Of a stretch of 64,000 nucleotides of DNA, positions 50,346 through 58,329 are shown one piece after another. Source of the stretch: an uncultured Lachnospiraceae bacterium. GTDB lineage: Bacteria; Bacillota; Clostridia; Lachnospirales; Lachnospiraceae. A program made the translations under genes and the position numbers. Position 1 is the first letter of the stretch. Each line of letters opens with the position of its first letter. Under the pieces are notes generated by a model that did not search any database, had not been told where the DNA came from, and worked only from the letters and a program-made list of their open reading frames with translations. The stretch lies in the NCBI GenBank assembly GCA_900551115.1, contig URUY01000007.1:62001-126000 (forward strand). The letters are read 5' to 3'.

Positions 50346-51079
50346 AATAATTGATAACCCATGCCTCTCTTTGTAACGATTGCGCCCTTGATTCCTATGC
50401 TTTCCAGCTTGCCTTTCAATCTGGTCATATTAACCGTAAGCGTATTGTCATCCACGAACATACAGTTGTCCCAAAGCGCGTTTATAAGCACGTCCCTGGT
50501 TACAATTTCTCCCTGTCTCTCCGCTAAGAGCTTTAGCATCTGCAGTTCGTTTTTGGTAAGCTCTGCACTCCTGTCCCCGTTGGAAACCCTGCCCTTTGCC
50601 AGCTCCAACGTAAAGCTCTGCTCACAGTGTCCCCATCCGCCGTCTTTTTCATTGACCGTTCTTTTTTGTAAAATCCGCATATTGGTGCCGGGCTCCTTGT
50701 AAGCTCTCTTCATAACGGCTTCCATACGTGCTAACAATATCTGCGGTCTGAAGGGCTTTGCCACAAAATCATCGGCGCCGCCGTTTATACTCATAAGCTC
50801 CGTCAGCTCCGTATCCCTGCTGGTTATCATGATAACCGGAATATCTGCCCTTTTGCAGAATTCCCTGCAAAGATGCAGACCGTCAATGCCCGGCAGTCCG
50901 ATGTCCATAAGGAGCAGATGGCAGCCGCTTTCCAAAAGCATCACAAGTACCTGCTCTTCGTTTTTGTCTGCATAATCCTCTATCAAAAAAAGCTGTACCT
51001 CATATCCGTTTGTAGAAAGAAAATATCCAAGCTCCCGCAAAAGAGCCTCGTCATCCTCCAGTATACCGATTTTTTTCAT
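50342..51079 (-). CDS. Bce-type response regulator (OmpR family)
   Basis: A 245-residue OmpR/PhoB-type regulator. The receiver domain (residues 1-115) has the acidic pocket EDDE and the phosphoacceptor Asp in LLLMDIGLPGIDG. The winged-helix domain ends RLKGKLESIGIKGAIVTKRG. The target is probably the palindrome at 49268-49287. Its ATG overlaps the stop of the folate gene folBK by 4 bp (ATGA), an unusual coupling of a resistance regulator to folate synthesis. Confidence 0.94.
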   Translation of the reverse strand: MKKIGILEDDEALLRELGYFLSTNGYEVQLFLIEDYADKNEEQVLVMLLESGCHLLLMDIGLPGIDGLHLCREFCKRADIPVIMITSRDTELTELMSINGGADDFVAKPFRPQILLARMEAVMKRAYKEPGTNMRILQKRTVNEKDGGWGHCEQSFTLELAKGRVSNGDRSAELTKNELQMLKLLAERQGEIVTRDVLINALWDNCMFVDDNTLTVNMTRLKGKLESIGIKGAIVTKRGMGYQLL

Positions 51080-51903
51080 GATGTCTGCTCCTCCAGCTCC
51101 AAAAGCAGCTCCTGCATGGTCTTTCCATATACCGGATGCCGCATAAACGGCGCTATCTGCACCATAGGCTTTAATACAAAGTCCCGGTTCTGCATATCTG
51201 CATGGGGAATCGTTAAGGTTTCATCCCCGTAAATAAGCTCATCATAAAAAAGAATATCCAAATCCAGCGTTCTGGGACCCCAGCGAACCTTTCTTTCCCT
51301 TCCTGATGCCTGCTCGATTTCGTGAAGCGCATCCAAAAGCTCATGGGGCGTATACAGGGTCTCAAGCTTCAGGACACCGTTTAAAAAATCCGGCTGCGGG
51401 ACATTTCCGTAAGGCTTTGTGACAATCACATCACTTACCTTCAGCACCCGATTGTTTCTGTCCTTTTCCAAGGCCCTTACTGCCTCCTCTATGTATGCCC
51501 GGCTGTCACCCAGATTGGAGCCAAAGGCAATATAGGCTTCATGCCATCCTCTGTGGATTTTTACCGATACGGATTCAAATTTCATGGGAATAGGCGCCTT
51601 AGGCTTACGCAGTTCAAAATCCAGCGCCCGGATACGGGGATAGTTTAACAAAAGCTCCGCTGCCACCGTCTCAGCCGCCGTTTCAATCAAATCATAGGTA
51701 TGCTCCGTAAGCCACTTCCCGATAAACAGGCTCACCTCACCGTAATGGGTGGACAGGGTTAAATCGTCCTTTAATCCTGCCGGACGCAAATCCGTATAGA
51801 GTACTGCATTTACAAAAAAAGGCTGTCCTTTTTCCTTTTCTTCGGCAAATACGCCGTGATGGGCAAAAATCTCCAAATTATCTATTCTGATTTCATCCAG
51901 CAT
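51076..51903 (-). CDS. folK: Fused dihydroneopterin aldolase / HPPK (FolB-FolK)
   Basis: A 275-residue bifunctional enzyme. Residues about 1-118 are FolB (IDNLEIFAHHGVFAEEK, then LIETAAETVAAELL), which cleaves dihydroneopterin. Residues about 120-275 are FolK (EAYIAFGSNLGDSRAYIEEA and RWGPRTLDLDILFYDEL), which pyrophosphorylates 6-hydroxymethyl-dihydropterin. The order FolB-FolK is a common fusion in Firmicutes. It overlaps folP by 11 bp and the response regulator gene by 4 bp. Confidence 0.95.
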   Translation of the reverse strand: MLDEIRIDNLEIFAHHGVFAEEKEKGQPFFVNAVLYTDLRPAGLKDDLTLSTHYGEVSLFIGKWLTEHTYDLIETAAETVAAELLLNYPRIRALDFELRKPKAPIPMKFESVSVKIHRGWHEAYIAFGSNLGDSRAYIEEAVRALEKDRNNRVLKVSDVIVTKPYGNVPQPDFLNGVLKLETLYTPHELLDALHEIEQASGRERKVRWGPRTLDLDILFYDELIYGDETLTIPHADMQNRDFVLKPMVQIAPFMRHPVYGKTMQELLLELEEQTS

Positions 51904-52702
51904 ATAAAATTGCCTCCGTCATCTTAATGGCGCGGGCATTCTCCTTCACATCATGCACACGCACAAAGCTTACCCCCTTCATTACACCCACAACCGTTGT
52001 TGCCAGCGTACCTTCCACTCTTTCTGCCGCCGGTAAATTCAGCGTCAGCCCAATCACAGACTTTCTGCTGGTGCCAAGAAGCAGGGGGCATCCGAACATA
52101 TGCAGCTCCTCCAAACAGCTGATTACCTGCAGATTCTGTTCTCTTGTCTTTGCAAATCCTACGCCCGGGTCCAAAATAATTTTATCCCCTGCTATTCCTG
52201 CCTTTTCAGCTATGTGCAGCGTATCTGCCAAATCAGCGGCCACTTCCTGCATGAAATTTTCATAGACTGCTTCTTTTCTGTTATGCATAAGGCAGCACGG
52301 AAGATTGCTTTCTGCTATGACACCCGCCATTTTATCATCATATTTAAGTCCCCAGATATCATTTACCAAATCTATCCCTGCACCGATACCCGCCTTTGCC
52401 ACTGCCGATTTATAGGTATCCAGAGAAACGGGCACGTCAAACCTTGCCTTCACCGCTTCGATAACCGGCAATACCCGGGACAATTCCTCTTCGTCAGACA
52501 ATAAGGTATATCCCGGTCTTGTAGACTCGCCGCCGATATCCAAAATATCCATTCCGTCCTTTATCATTTCCTCTACATGAAAAAGAGCCCTGTCCATTTC
52601 ATTCCATTTTCCTCCGTCAGAAAAAGAATCCGGTGTTACGTTTAAGATTCCCATGATATAGGTTTTTCCCTGTTCCTTAAATTCTCTGTTTCCGATTTTC
52701 AT
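51893..52702 (-). CDS. folP: Dihydropteroate synthase
   Basis: A 269-residue TIM-barrel enzyme that joins the pterin pyrophosphate to p-aminobenzoate; it is the sulfonamide target. Motifs are MGILNVTPDSFSDGG, GGESTRPG, DLVNDIWG, LDPGVGFAK and GTSRKSVIG. The start at 52702 has GGAGGTAAAA upstream. The upstream extension in the same frame (to 52780) is spacer. It lies in the folC-folE-HD-folP-folBK cluster. Confidence 0.96.
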   Translation of the reverse strand: MKIGNREFKEQGKTYIMGILNVTPDSFSDGGKWNEMDRALFHVEEMIKDGMDILDIGGESTRPGYTLLSDEEELSRVLPVIEAVKARFDVPVSLDTYKSAVAKAGIGAGIDLVNDIWGLKYDDKMAGVIAESNLPCCLMHNRKEAVYENFMQEVAADLADTLHIAEKAGIAGDKIILDPGVGFAKTREQNLQVISCLEELHMFGCPLLLGTSRKSVIGLTLNLPAAERVEGTLATTVVGVMKGVSFVRVHDVKENARAIKMTEAILYAG

Positions 52703-52805
52703 TTTTACCTCCATACCGATAGATTTCTTTGCAAAGGTTCTGTAAAACAGAATTTCTGACAGACGGCTTCTGTTTCTCACAGGGCTGTCCGCTTCCGCTG
52801 CTCCC

Positions 52806-53288
52806 TTACCACTTTAAAGTCCGGTTTTTCTTTTCCTTTTTCCAGTCACAGGCACCTTCTGCCTTACAGGCAAAGCATGGCCTGCTGGCCTTATCTGCCC
52901 GGTATAAAATGCCGTTTAAAGAAGGCTCATCCGCAATTTCCTTTGTCCTGTGCAGACTGATTGCCTGTACAATAACATCTGTTTCTTTATCGTCATAGCC
53001 GCATTCTGTAAGGATTGCGGGTGCAAGCGCCGCGCCCGCCTGCTCATGGGGCGTACCGTTTTCATACTGCACATGCCTGCCGATATCGTGCAAAAGCGCC
53101 GCGCCGTACAGGATATCCTTTTCTATCCTAAGCCCCTGTTCCAAATTTAAAATCATAGCTATCCGCGCCACATCCAAAAGATGCCCCATATTGTGACGGC
53201 AGAAGCTCCTGTCAGCCTCTGCCGCATCATTTTTTGCCATATATTCAATAAATAAATCGTGATTTAATATTTTATCTATTCGTTCCAT
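52806..53288 (-). CDS. HD-domain phosphohydrolase
   Basis: A 160-residue HD-family protein with metal ligands in HNMGHLLDV, LLHDIGRHVQYE and a later His in AISLHR. Pro/Cys-rich residues near the end (KASRPCFACKAEGACDW) could bind a metal. Clostridial folate operons often carry this gene between folE and folP, where it may be a phosphatase acting on dihydroneopterin triphosphate or a related pterin, but that assignment is inferred from context only. Confidence 0.85.
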   Translation of the reverse strand: MERIDKILNHDLFIEYMAKNDAAEADRSFCRHNMGHLLDVARIAMILNLEQGLRIEKDILYGAALLHDIGRHVQYENGTPHEQAGAALAPAILTECGYDDKETDVIVQAISLHRTKEIADEPSLNGILYRADKASRPCFACKAEGACDWKKEKKNRTLKW

Positions 53289-53329
53289 GCCTCACCCTGC
53301 GTCCCGACTATATAGCTGTACTGTTTTTC

Positions 53330-53347
53330 AGTATATTAAGTATATTA
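53330..53347. repeat. Perfect 9-bp tandem duplication including the folE stop
   Basis: On the minus strand TAATATACT is present twice without mismatch (53339-53347, 53330-53338). The first TAA is the folE stop codon. Confidence 0.7.
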
Positions 53348-53899
53348 TAATTTCAGCAAATGAAAAAACTGTTCCTTCAGTGCCGCATCTTCATCAAAAA
53401 TTCCTCTGGATGCCAGTGTCACGGTCCGGCTTCCCGGCTTTTTGATTCCGCGCATGGTCATGCACATATGCTCTGCTTCCACGGCTACCATCACGCCCTT
53501 TGGCTTCAAATATTCCATAATGGCATCCGCTATCTGTCCTGTCATCTGCTCCTGAATCTGCAGCCTTTTGGCATATACCTCCACCGTCCGCGCCAGCTTG
53601 CTTAAACCGACAACCTTTCCGTCCGGTATATAGGCAATATGCGCCCTTCCGTAAAAGGGCATCATATGGTGTTCACAGGTAGAATAAAAAACAATATCCT
53701 TTTCCAGCACCATTTCATTATTATCCACGGAAAAGGTCTTACTAAGATGCTCCTTAGCCGTTTCCGCCATGCCTCCGCAGATTTCTTCATACATTCTGGC
53801 AATGCGCTTCGGTGTTTCAATCAGTCCTTCACGGTTTATATCCTCGCCGATTCCCTGTAAAATCAGTTTTACCCCGGCTTCTATTTTCTCTTTGTCCAT
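53345..53899 (-). CDS. folE: GTP cyclohydrolase I
   Basis: A 184-residue enzyme that turns GTP into dihydroneopterin triphosphate, the first folate step. The zinc ligands and signature are in YSTCEHHMMPFYGRAHIAYI. Further conserved parts are KLARTVEVYAKRLQIQEQMT and VEAEHMCMTMRGIKKPGS. It sits between folC and the HD gene. Confidence 0.97.
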   Translation of the reverse strand: MDKEKIEAGVKLILQGIGEDINREGLIETPKRIARMYEEICGGMAETAKEHLSKTFSVDNNEMVLEKDIVFYSTCEHHMMPFYGRAHIAYIPDGKVVGLSKLARTVEVYAKRLQIQEQMTGQIADAIMEYLKPKGVMVAVEAEHMCMTMRGIKKPGSRTVTLASRGIFDEDAALKEQFFHLLKL

Positions 53900-53935
53900 T
53901 CTGTCTCACCTGCTGTATAAAGCTTCCTTTCAGCA

Positions 53936-55237
53936 TTATTTTTTCCGACGTTTTTCCAATATCTCCGTCAAACGGCCTAAATAGGACAAGGACCCAAAGC
54001 AGATAACCACATCTTCCTTTTTTGTCAGAAGATATGCCATTTCCACAGCCTCCTCCAGACTTCCTGCCGCCGTTACGCGGGGATGATATTCCCTGACAGC
54101 CTGCGCCAACATAATTGCCGGCAGCCCGCGGGGATTATCAGGGGGCGTTACCGTAATAATCTGGTCCGCATAAGCATACGTCTCTGCAATTATCTTTTCG
54201 TACTCTTTGTCCTTCAATATTCCCATTATATATACAATTCTTTTATTTGTAAAATAAAAACGGATAGATTCTGCAAGTTTTTTGGCTGCATCCTCATTGT
54301 GGGCGCCATCCAGGATAAACAGGGGTCTTTTTGCCACTGCTTGAAACCGACCCGGCCAGTTCGTTTCAAGCAGACCCTTTCTAAGCTGTTTTTCTGAAAC
54401 CGGATAGCCGCACGCCGAAAGTCTGTCTATGGTTTCCACCGCAAGAACGGCATTTGCCACCTGATGTTTGCCTGCAAGCGTAATCTCCAAATCAGAAAAG
54501 CACCTGCCTGATGCAGTGGTATAAGTAAATTTTTGTTTTTCCAGTCCGTACCGGATTTTGTCGGCTTTCCCCGTAACCGTAAGAGAACAGTCCTTTTCTG
54601 CCGCTTCCCCTGCAATTGCCTCCATTGCCTCCGGTTCCTGCTTCGCACTTATTACATAACATCCGTTTTTTATAATTCCTGCCTTCTGGTACGCTATTTC
54701 CCCCAGCGTTTTTCCCAAAAACTGCATATGGTCCGGGCTGACGGAAGACAGCACTGCCGCCCTGGTATTCCGTATCAGGTTGGTGGCGTCCTCCCTGCCT
54801 CCCATACCGGTTTCCAATACTACAATATCACATGCCTTCTCCTTAAAATACAGAAAGGCTGCCGCTGTTTCCGCTTCAAAGGGAGTCGGATGCGGAAATC
54901 CCTCTGCTACCATGGCTTCGCAGGCTTCTTTGACCTTATCCATACATGCACAAAGCGCTTTTCTTGCTATGGGACGTCCGTTTACCTGTATTTTCTCACA
55001 ATAGTCAAAAATAACAGGCGATATATATCGTCCGACCCTGTATCCTGCACATTTTAAAACAGTGGATATATAGGCTAATACCGACCCTTTTCCGTTTGTC
55101 CCCGCTATATGCACAAAGGAAAGTGCCTCCTGCGGATCCGAAAGCCTTTTGCACAGCTCCGTGATATTAGAAAGTCCGGGCACAATGCCGTAAGCCTTCA
55201 AAGAATCTATATACTCCAGGGCTTGTGTATAATTCAT
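53936..55237 (-). CDS. folC: Bifunctional dihydrofolate / folylpolyglutamate synthase
   Basis: A 433-residue Mur-ligase-fold enzyme. The ATP loop is HIAGTNGKGSVLAYI, the FolC signature is FEAETAAAFLYF, and the C-terminal domain has LDGAHNEDAAKKLAESI. It adds glutamate to dihydropteroate and to folates. It is the first gene of the folate cluster. A weak promoter region faces the CmpB-like gene on the opposite strand. Confidence 0.95.
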   Translation of the reverse strand: MNYTQALEYIDSLKAYGIVPGLSNITELCKRLSDPQEALSFVHIAGTNGKGSVLAYISTVLKCAGYRVGRYISPVIFDYCEKIQVNGRPIARKALCACMDKVKEACEAMVAEGFPHPTPFEAETAAAFLYFKEKACDIVVLETGMGGREDATNLIRNTRAAVLSSVSPDHMQFLGKTLGEIAYQKAGIIKNGCYVISAKQEPEAMEAIAGEAAEKDCSLTVTGKADKIRYGLEKQKFTYTTASGRCFSDLEITLAGKHQVANAVLAVETIDRLSACGYPVSEKQLRKGLLETNWPGRFQAVAKRPLFILDGAHNEDAAKKLAESIRFYFTNKRIVYIMGILKDKEYEKIIAETYAYADQIITVTPPDNPRGLPAIMLAQAVREYHPRVTAAGSLEEAVEMAYLLTKKEDVVICFGSLSYLGRLTEILEKRRKK

Positions 55238-55272
55238 GTATAAACCGTCCTTTCCCGGATATACTTCATCTT

Positions 55273-55671
55273 ATGAAAAAGTATATTCACAATTTTATCC
55301 ATTGCGGTATTTTGGGCTGGTGCATGGAAATCATTTTTACAGCCCTCCACTCCTTCAGACAACGAAAATTTTCACTAAAGGGAAATACCTCCATATGGAT
55401 GTTTCCCATTTATGGCTGCGCCTGCTTTTTAGCACCAGTCTGCCGCCTGTTAAAAGGAAAACCTCCCCTTGTACGAGGTCTTACCTATGCTTCCCTTATT
55501 TTTACCGGAGAATACCTGACCGGTACCCTTTTAACAAGGAAAAGCATCTGTCCCTGGGATTACAGCCGCTCTAAGTGGCATATTAAAAAAATCATCCGCT
55601 TAGACTACCTGCCGTTTTGGTTTTTTGCAGGACTGCTGTTTGAAAGACTGCTTTCGGAAAGTGATTCGTAA
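55273..55671 (+). CDS. CmpB-like putative ABC transporter permease family protein
   Basis: A 132-residue membrane protein with about four helices (around residues 5-25, 38-58, 65-85 and 108-125). The segments FIHCGILGWCMEIIFT and GEYLTGTLL, followed by CPWDYS, are typical of the Clostridia family annotated ABC_trans_CmpB (PF06541). Despite the name, no ATPase partner is present and a transport role is unproven. The start at 55273 is favoured by family length; the ribosome binding site is weak. Its last 67 bp overlap the MATE gene on the other strand. Confidence 0.82.
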   Translation: MKKYIHNFIHCGILGWCMEIIFTALHSFRQRKFSLKGNTSIWMFPIYGCACFLAPVCRLLKGKPPLVRGLTYASLIFTGEYLTGTLLTRKSICPWDYSRSKWHIKKIIRLDYLPFWFFAGLLFERLLSESDS

Positions 55672-57011
55672 GCGGTCTTTTTCCGCTCCATATACCGCAT
55701 AAGCAGGATAAACAGTATGACGAAAAAGACGGCTGCCCCGGTCCATGCGGTGACATTTGCAAAGCATACTCCGATATAGCTTTTCTGCTTTGCCGCTGCA
55801 AACGCTACAATGGCACGGCTAAAAAGCTCTACTACGCCGCCCAGCATCGGAAGGACTCCGAACCCGCAGCCCTGCAGCACATGCCGGAATACAAAGATAA
55901 GTCCCAGCGGAATAAAAAATGCACCGCACAGTATGGCATAAGTCCTTACATAGCCGTATACTGCCGCCACCTCTGCTTCTGCAATAAACAGCCGCACCAT
56001 AAGGGGCAGTACCAACATCATAACGCCATATATGACTACAGAATAAATAACAGTCATCATTACTGCGCTTTTCACGCCTTTTTTGATTCTGCCCAAATCG
56101 TTGACGCCCCTGTTCTGGGCGCCATAGGTTGCCATGGTAGTGCCCATTGCGCCGTAGGGCTGGGTAACAAACTGTTCCACCTTACCTGCAACGGAATAAG
56201 CTGCTACTACGGTAGAGCCTAACAGATTTAAGGCAGACTGCACTAAAATCGTGCCGATAGCCGTGATGGAATACTGCAAAGCCATGGGCAGACCGATTAT
56301 AAGCTGATTTTTTACACACTGCCACTCCAGCCTGAAATGCCTTCTTTCAATCCGAAGTGCCGGTACGCCTATCAGCATATAGATAAGACACAGGATACCG
56401 GAAACACCCTGTGAAATAATGGTAGCATAGGCTGCACCTTCTACTCCCATGCCGAATACTGCAATAAAAAGTAAATCCAGCCCTACATTCAAAGCGGCGG
56501 CCAGCACCAGAAAAATAAGGGGAATCACGCTGTTTCCGATGGCACGCATAATGCTTGCCAGCAGATTGTAAAGAACGTTGCAGGAAATCCCGAGACAAAT
56601 GATAATAATATATGTTTTTGTCATAGCATAAATATCTTCCGGCGTATTCATCATATAAAGCAGCTTATCCATCTGCGTCACACTCAAAATTGTCATTAAT
56701 ACAGCTAATATAGCGGAAAGCACATATGCACTGCCGATGCTGTGCTTCATGCCCTCCTTATCCCCGGCGCCGAAACGCTGTGCCGTAAGAACCGTAAAGC
56801 CGGTAGTCAGCCCCTGGGTAAAGCCCAGTATCAGAAAGGTAATGGAGCCGGTTGCCCCCACTGCCGCCAATGCCTTCACACCGACAAAATGCCCTACAAT
56901 AATGGTATCTGCCATACTGTAGAGCTGTTGAAAGATATTTCCTATAATAATCGGTATAATAAACCGCACAATCAATTTCGTAGGACTGCCTTTTGTCATA
57001 TCCAGTTCCAT
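55605..57011 (-). CDS. MATE family efflux transporter
   Basis: A 468-residue, 12-helix MATE pump, distinct from the copy at 24124. It begins GSPTKLIVRFIIPIIIGNIF and has the QRFGAGDKEGMKHSIG loop after helix 2. The C-terminal tail (residues about 445-468, Ser/Asn-rich) extends past the core and overlaps the CmpB-like gene in antisense by 67 bp. Substrate unknown. Confidence 0.92.
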   Translation of the reverse strand: MELDMTKGSPTKLIVRFIIPIIIGNIFQQLYSMADTIIVGHFVGVKALAAVGATGSITFLILGFTQGLTTGFTVLTAQRFGAGDKEGMKHSIGSAYVLSAILAVLMTILSVTQMDKLLYMMNTPEDIYAMTKTYIIIICLGISCNVLYNLLASIMRAIGNSVIPLIFLVLAAALNVGLDLLFIAVFGMGVEGAAYATIISQGVSGILCLIYMLIGVPALRIERRHFRLEWQCVKNQLIIGLPMALQYSITAIGTILVQSALNLLGSTVVAAYSVAGKVEQFVTQPYGAMGTTMATYGAQNRGVNDLGRIKKGVKSAVMMTVIYSVVIYGVMMLVLPLMVRLFIAEAEVAAVYGYVRTYAILCGAFFIPLGLIFVFRHVLQGCGFGVLPMLGGVVELFSRAIVAFAAAKQKSYIGVCFANVTAWTGAAVFFVILFILLMRYMERKKTAYESLSESSLSNSSPAKNQNGR

Positions 57012-57110
57012 GACATTTCCTCCTGATTATCACGCATTTTAAAAATTGCACCGTTAAAAGGACGGAGTAACAACCGCCTCCGTCCTGCCTGTCTGTTTTA
57101 TTTTGGGAAG

Positions 57111-57512
57111 TTACATATCCGCATCATCTATGTCGCCGATTTCACCCGTTCCGATATCAAGCGTATTTAACGTCCTTCTTCTCATACGGGCCGCTTCGGA
57201 AGCCTCCAGAATATAGTTCTTAATCTGTTTGGAGTTTTTTATATGCAGCATAATCAGCTTGGAATGCGTAGTATCTCCCGTGTAGCAGGTTATCGTCCCC
57301 AGTCCGAACATCCGCTCCAAAAGACTGGCAGTATGCTCCACATCCTGTACTTTATACATATAGCAGTCATTTTCTATTTTCTTGAAAAATCCCTGGTCTA
57401 TGGTAAGCATATCATCCTTTATGATATATTTGGTAAAAGTAAAGGGAAGTCCAAAAAACAGCCACCTTTTTCTTTCCTGAAATACAATATCCTTATCCGG
57501 CTCCTTAGCCAT
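57111..57512 (-). CDS. Bacterial PH domain protein (YdbS/YdbT-like)
   Basis: A 133-residue protein with a bacterial pleckstrin-homology fold (bPH2): FTFTKYIIKDDMLTIDQGFF, then DCYMYKVQDVEHTASLLERMFGLG, then TITCYTGDTT. No membrane helix is obvious. The acidic tail (EIGDIDDADM) is distinctive. Function unknown. The start at 57512 has GGAGGG upstream. It has its own promoter. Confidence 0.85.
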   Translation of the reverse strand: MAKEPDKDIVFQERKRWLFFGLPFTFTKYIIKDDMLTIDQGFFKKIENDCYMYKVQDVEHTASLLERMFGLGTITCYTGDTTHSKLIMLHIKNSKQIKNYILEASEAARMRRRTLNTLDIGTGEIGDIDDADM

Positions 57513-57605
57513 ACTCTCATCCCTCCGTATCTGATGCATCCTGTTATCCGAAAGCTACGTCAAAGCTTGCCGTCCTCTAACTTTTCTGCATGAATTATGC
57601 CCTTA

Positions 57606-57634
57606 TTATAATGGAATTTCCTGCGATATGCAAG
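57606..57634 (-). promoter_or_regulatory. Sigma-A promoter of the PH-domain gene
   Basis: On the minus strand TTGCAT (57629-57634), 17 bp, TATAAT (57606-57611). Confidence 0.82.
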
Positions 57635-57668
57635 CAGTATCAATCTTAAGTTTTTAGCAGTTTCCATA

Positions 57669-57697
57669 TTGATTCTGCTCTCCGGTTATGGTATTAT
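57669..57697 (+). promoter_or_regulatory. Sigma-A promoter of the nitroreductase gene
   Basis: TTGATT (57669-57674), 17 bp, TATTAT (57692-57697), 36 bp before the ATG with AAAGGAGG in between. It may also serve pyrBI by read-through. Confidence 0.82.
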
Positions 57698-57733
57698 ATC
57701 CAAAAGAAATTGAATCGGTAAAGGAGGATTTTC

Positions 57734-58273
57734 ATGACAGCCAAAGAATGTATCCGCGGACGCAGAAGTATCCGTCAATTTGCAGACAGACCGGTTCCTC
57801 ACGATGTCCTTGAAGAGATCGTAGAAACCGCCTCTTATGCACCCAGTTGGAAGCATACCCAGATTGCACGTTACATTGCCATCGAAGGCGAATTAAAAGA
57901 CCTGATTGCTTCCGAATGTACTTCCTCCTATGCGAAAAACGGGGAAATCATGAAAAATGCACCCATGGTGGTTGCTGTTACTTTCATTAAGAACAGGAGC
58001 GGCTTTGAAAGAGACGGTTCCTTCAGCACTCCCAAGGAAGGCGGCTGGCAGATGTTTGACGCCGGTATTGCAGCAGAAGCCTTCTGCCTTGCAGCTTATG
58101 AGCAGGGACTTGGTACTGTAATCATGGGAATTTTTGATGAAGCCAAAGCAGCTTCTTATTTAGAGATTCCTGAGGACAGGGAGTTAGCTGCCCTGATTCC
58201 CATCGGTTATCCCGCAGAAGAGCCGGCAGCTCCCAGACGCAAGCCGGTAGATGAATTATTATCTTATAAATAA
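57734..58273 (+). CDS. Nitroreductase family FMN protein
   Basis: A 179-residue nitroreductase-fold flavoprotein. The FMN-binding start CIRGRRSIRQFADRPV, the central FDAGIAAEAFCLAAYEQGLG and the EDRELAALIPIGYPAE end are typical. It lacks extra Fe-S domains. It should use NAD(P)H to reduce nitro or quinone-like substrates; the physiological substrate is unknown. It is followed by a terminator-like hairpin and then pyrB. Confidence 0.92.
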   Translation: MTAKECIRGRRSIRQFADRPVPHDVLEEIVETASYAPSWKHTQIARYIAIEGELKDLIASECTSSYAKNGEIMKNAPMVVAVTFIKNRSGFERDGSFSTPKEGGWQMFDAGIAAEAFCLAAYEQGLGTVIMGIFDEAKAASYLEIPEDRELAALIPIGYPAEEPAAPRRKPVDELLSYK

Positions 58274-58276
58274 CAG

Positions 58277-58310
58277 AATCGAAGAGATTTTTTCTCTTCG
58301 ATTTTTTTGG
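58277..58310 (+). terminator. Terminator or attenuator just before pyrB
   Basis: AATCGAAGAGA (58277-58287), loop TTTTT, exact complement (58293-58303), then TTTTT. It sits between the nitroreductase stop and the pyrB ribosome binding site, and no promoter is visible after it, so pyrB must be reached by read-through unless a promoter lies inside the nitroreductase gene. Confidence 0.82.
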
Positions 58311-58329
58311 GAAAGGAGATTTGATTTTT

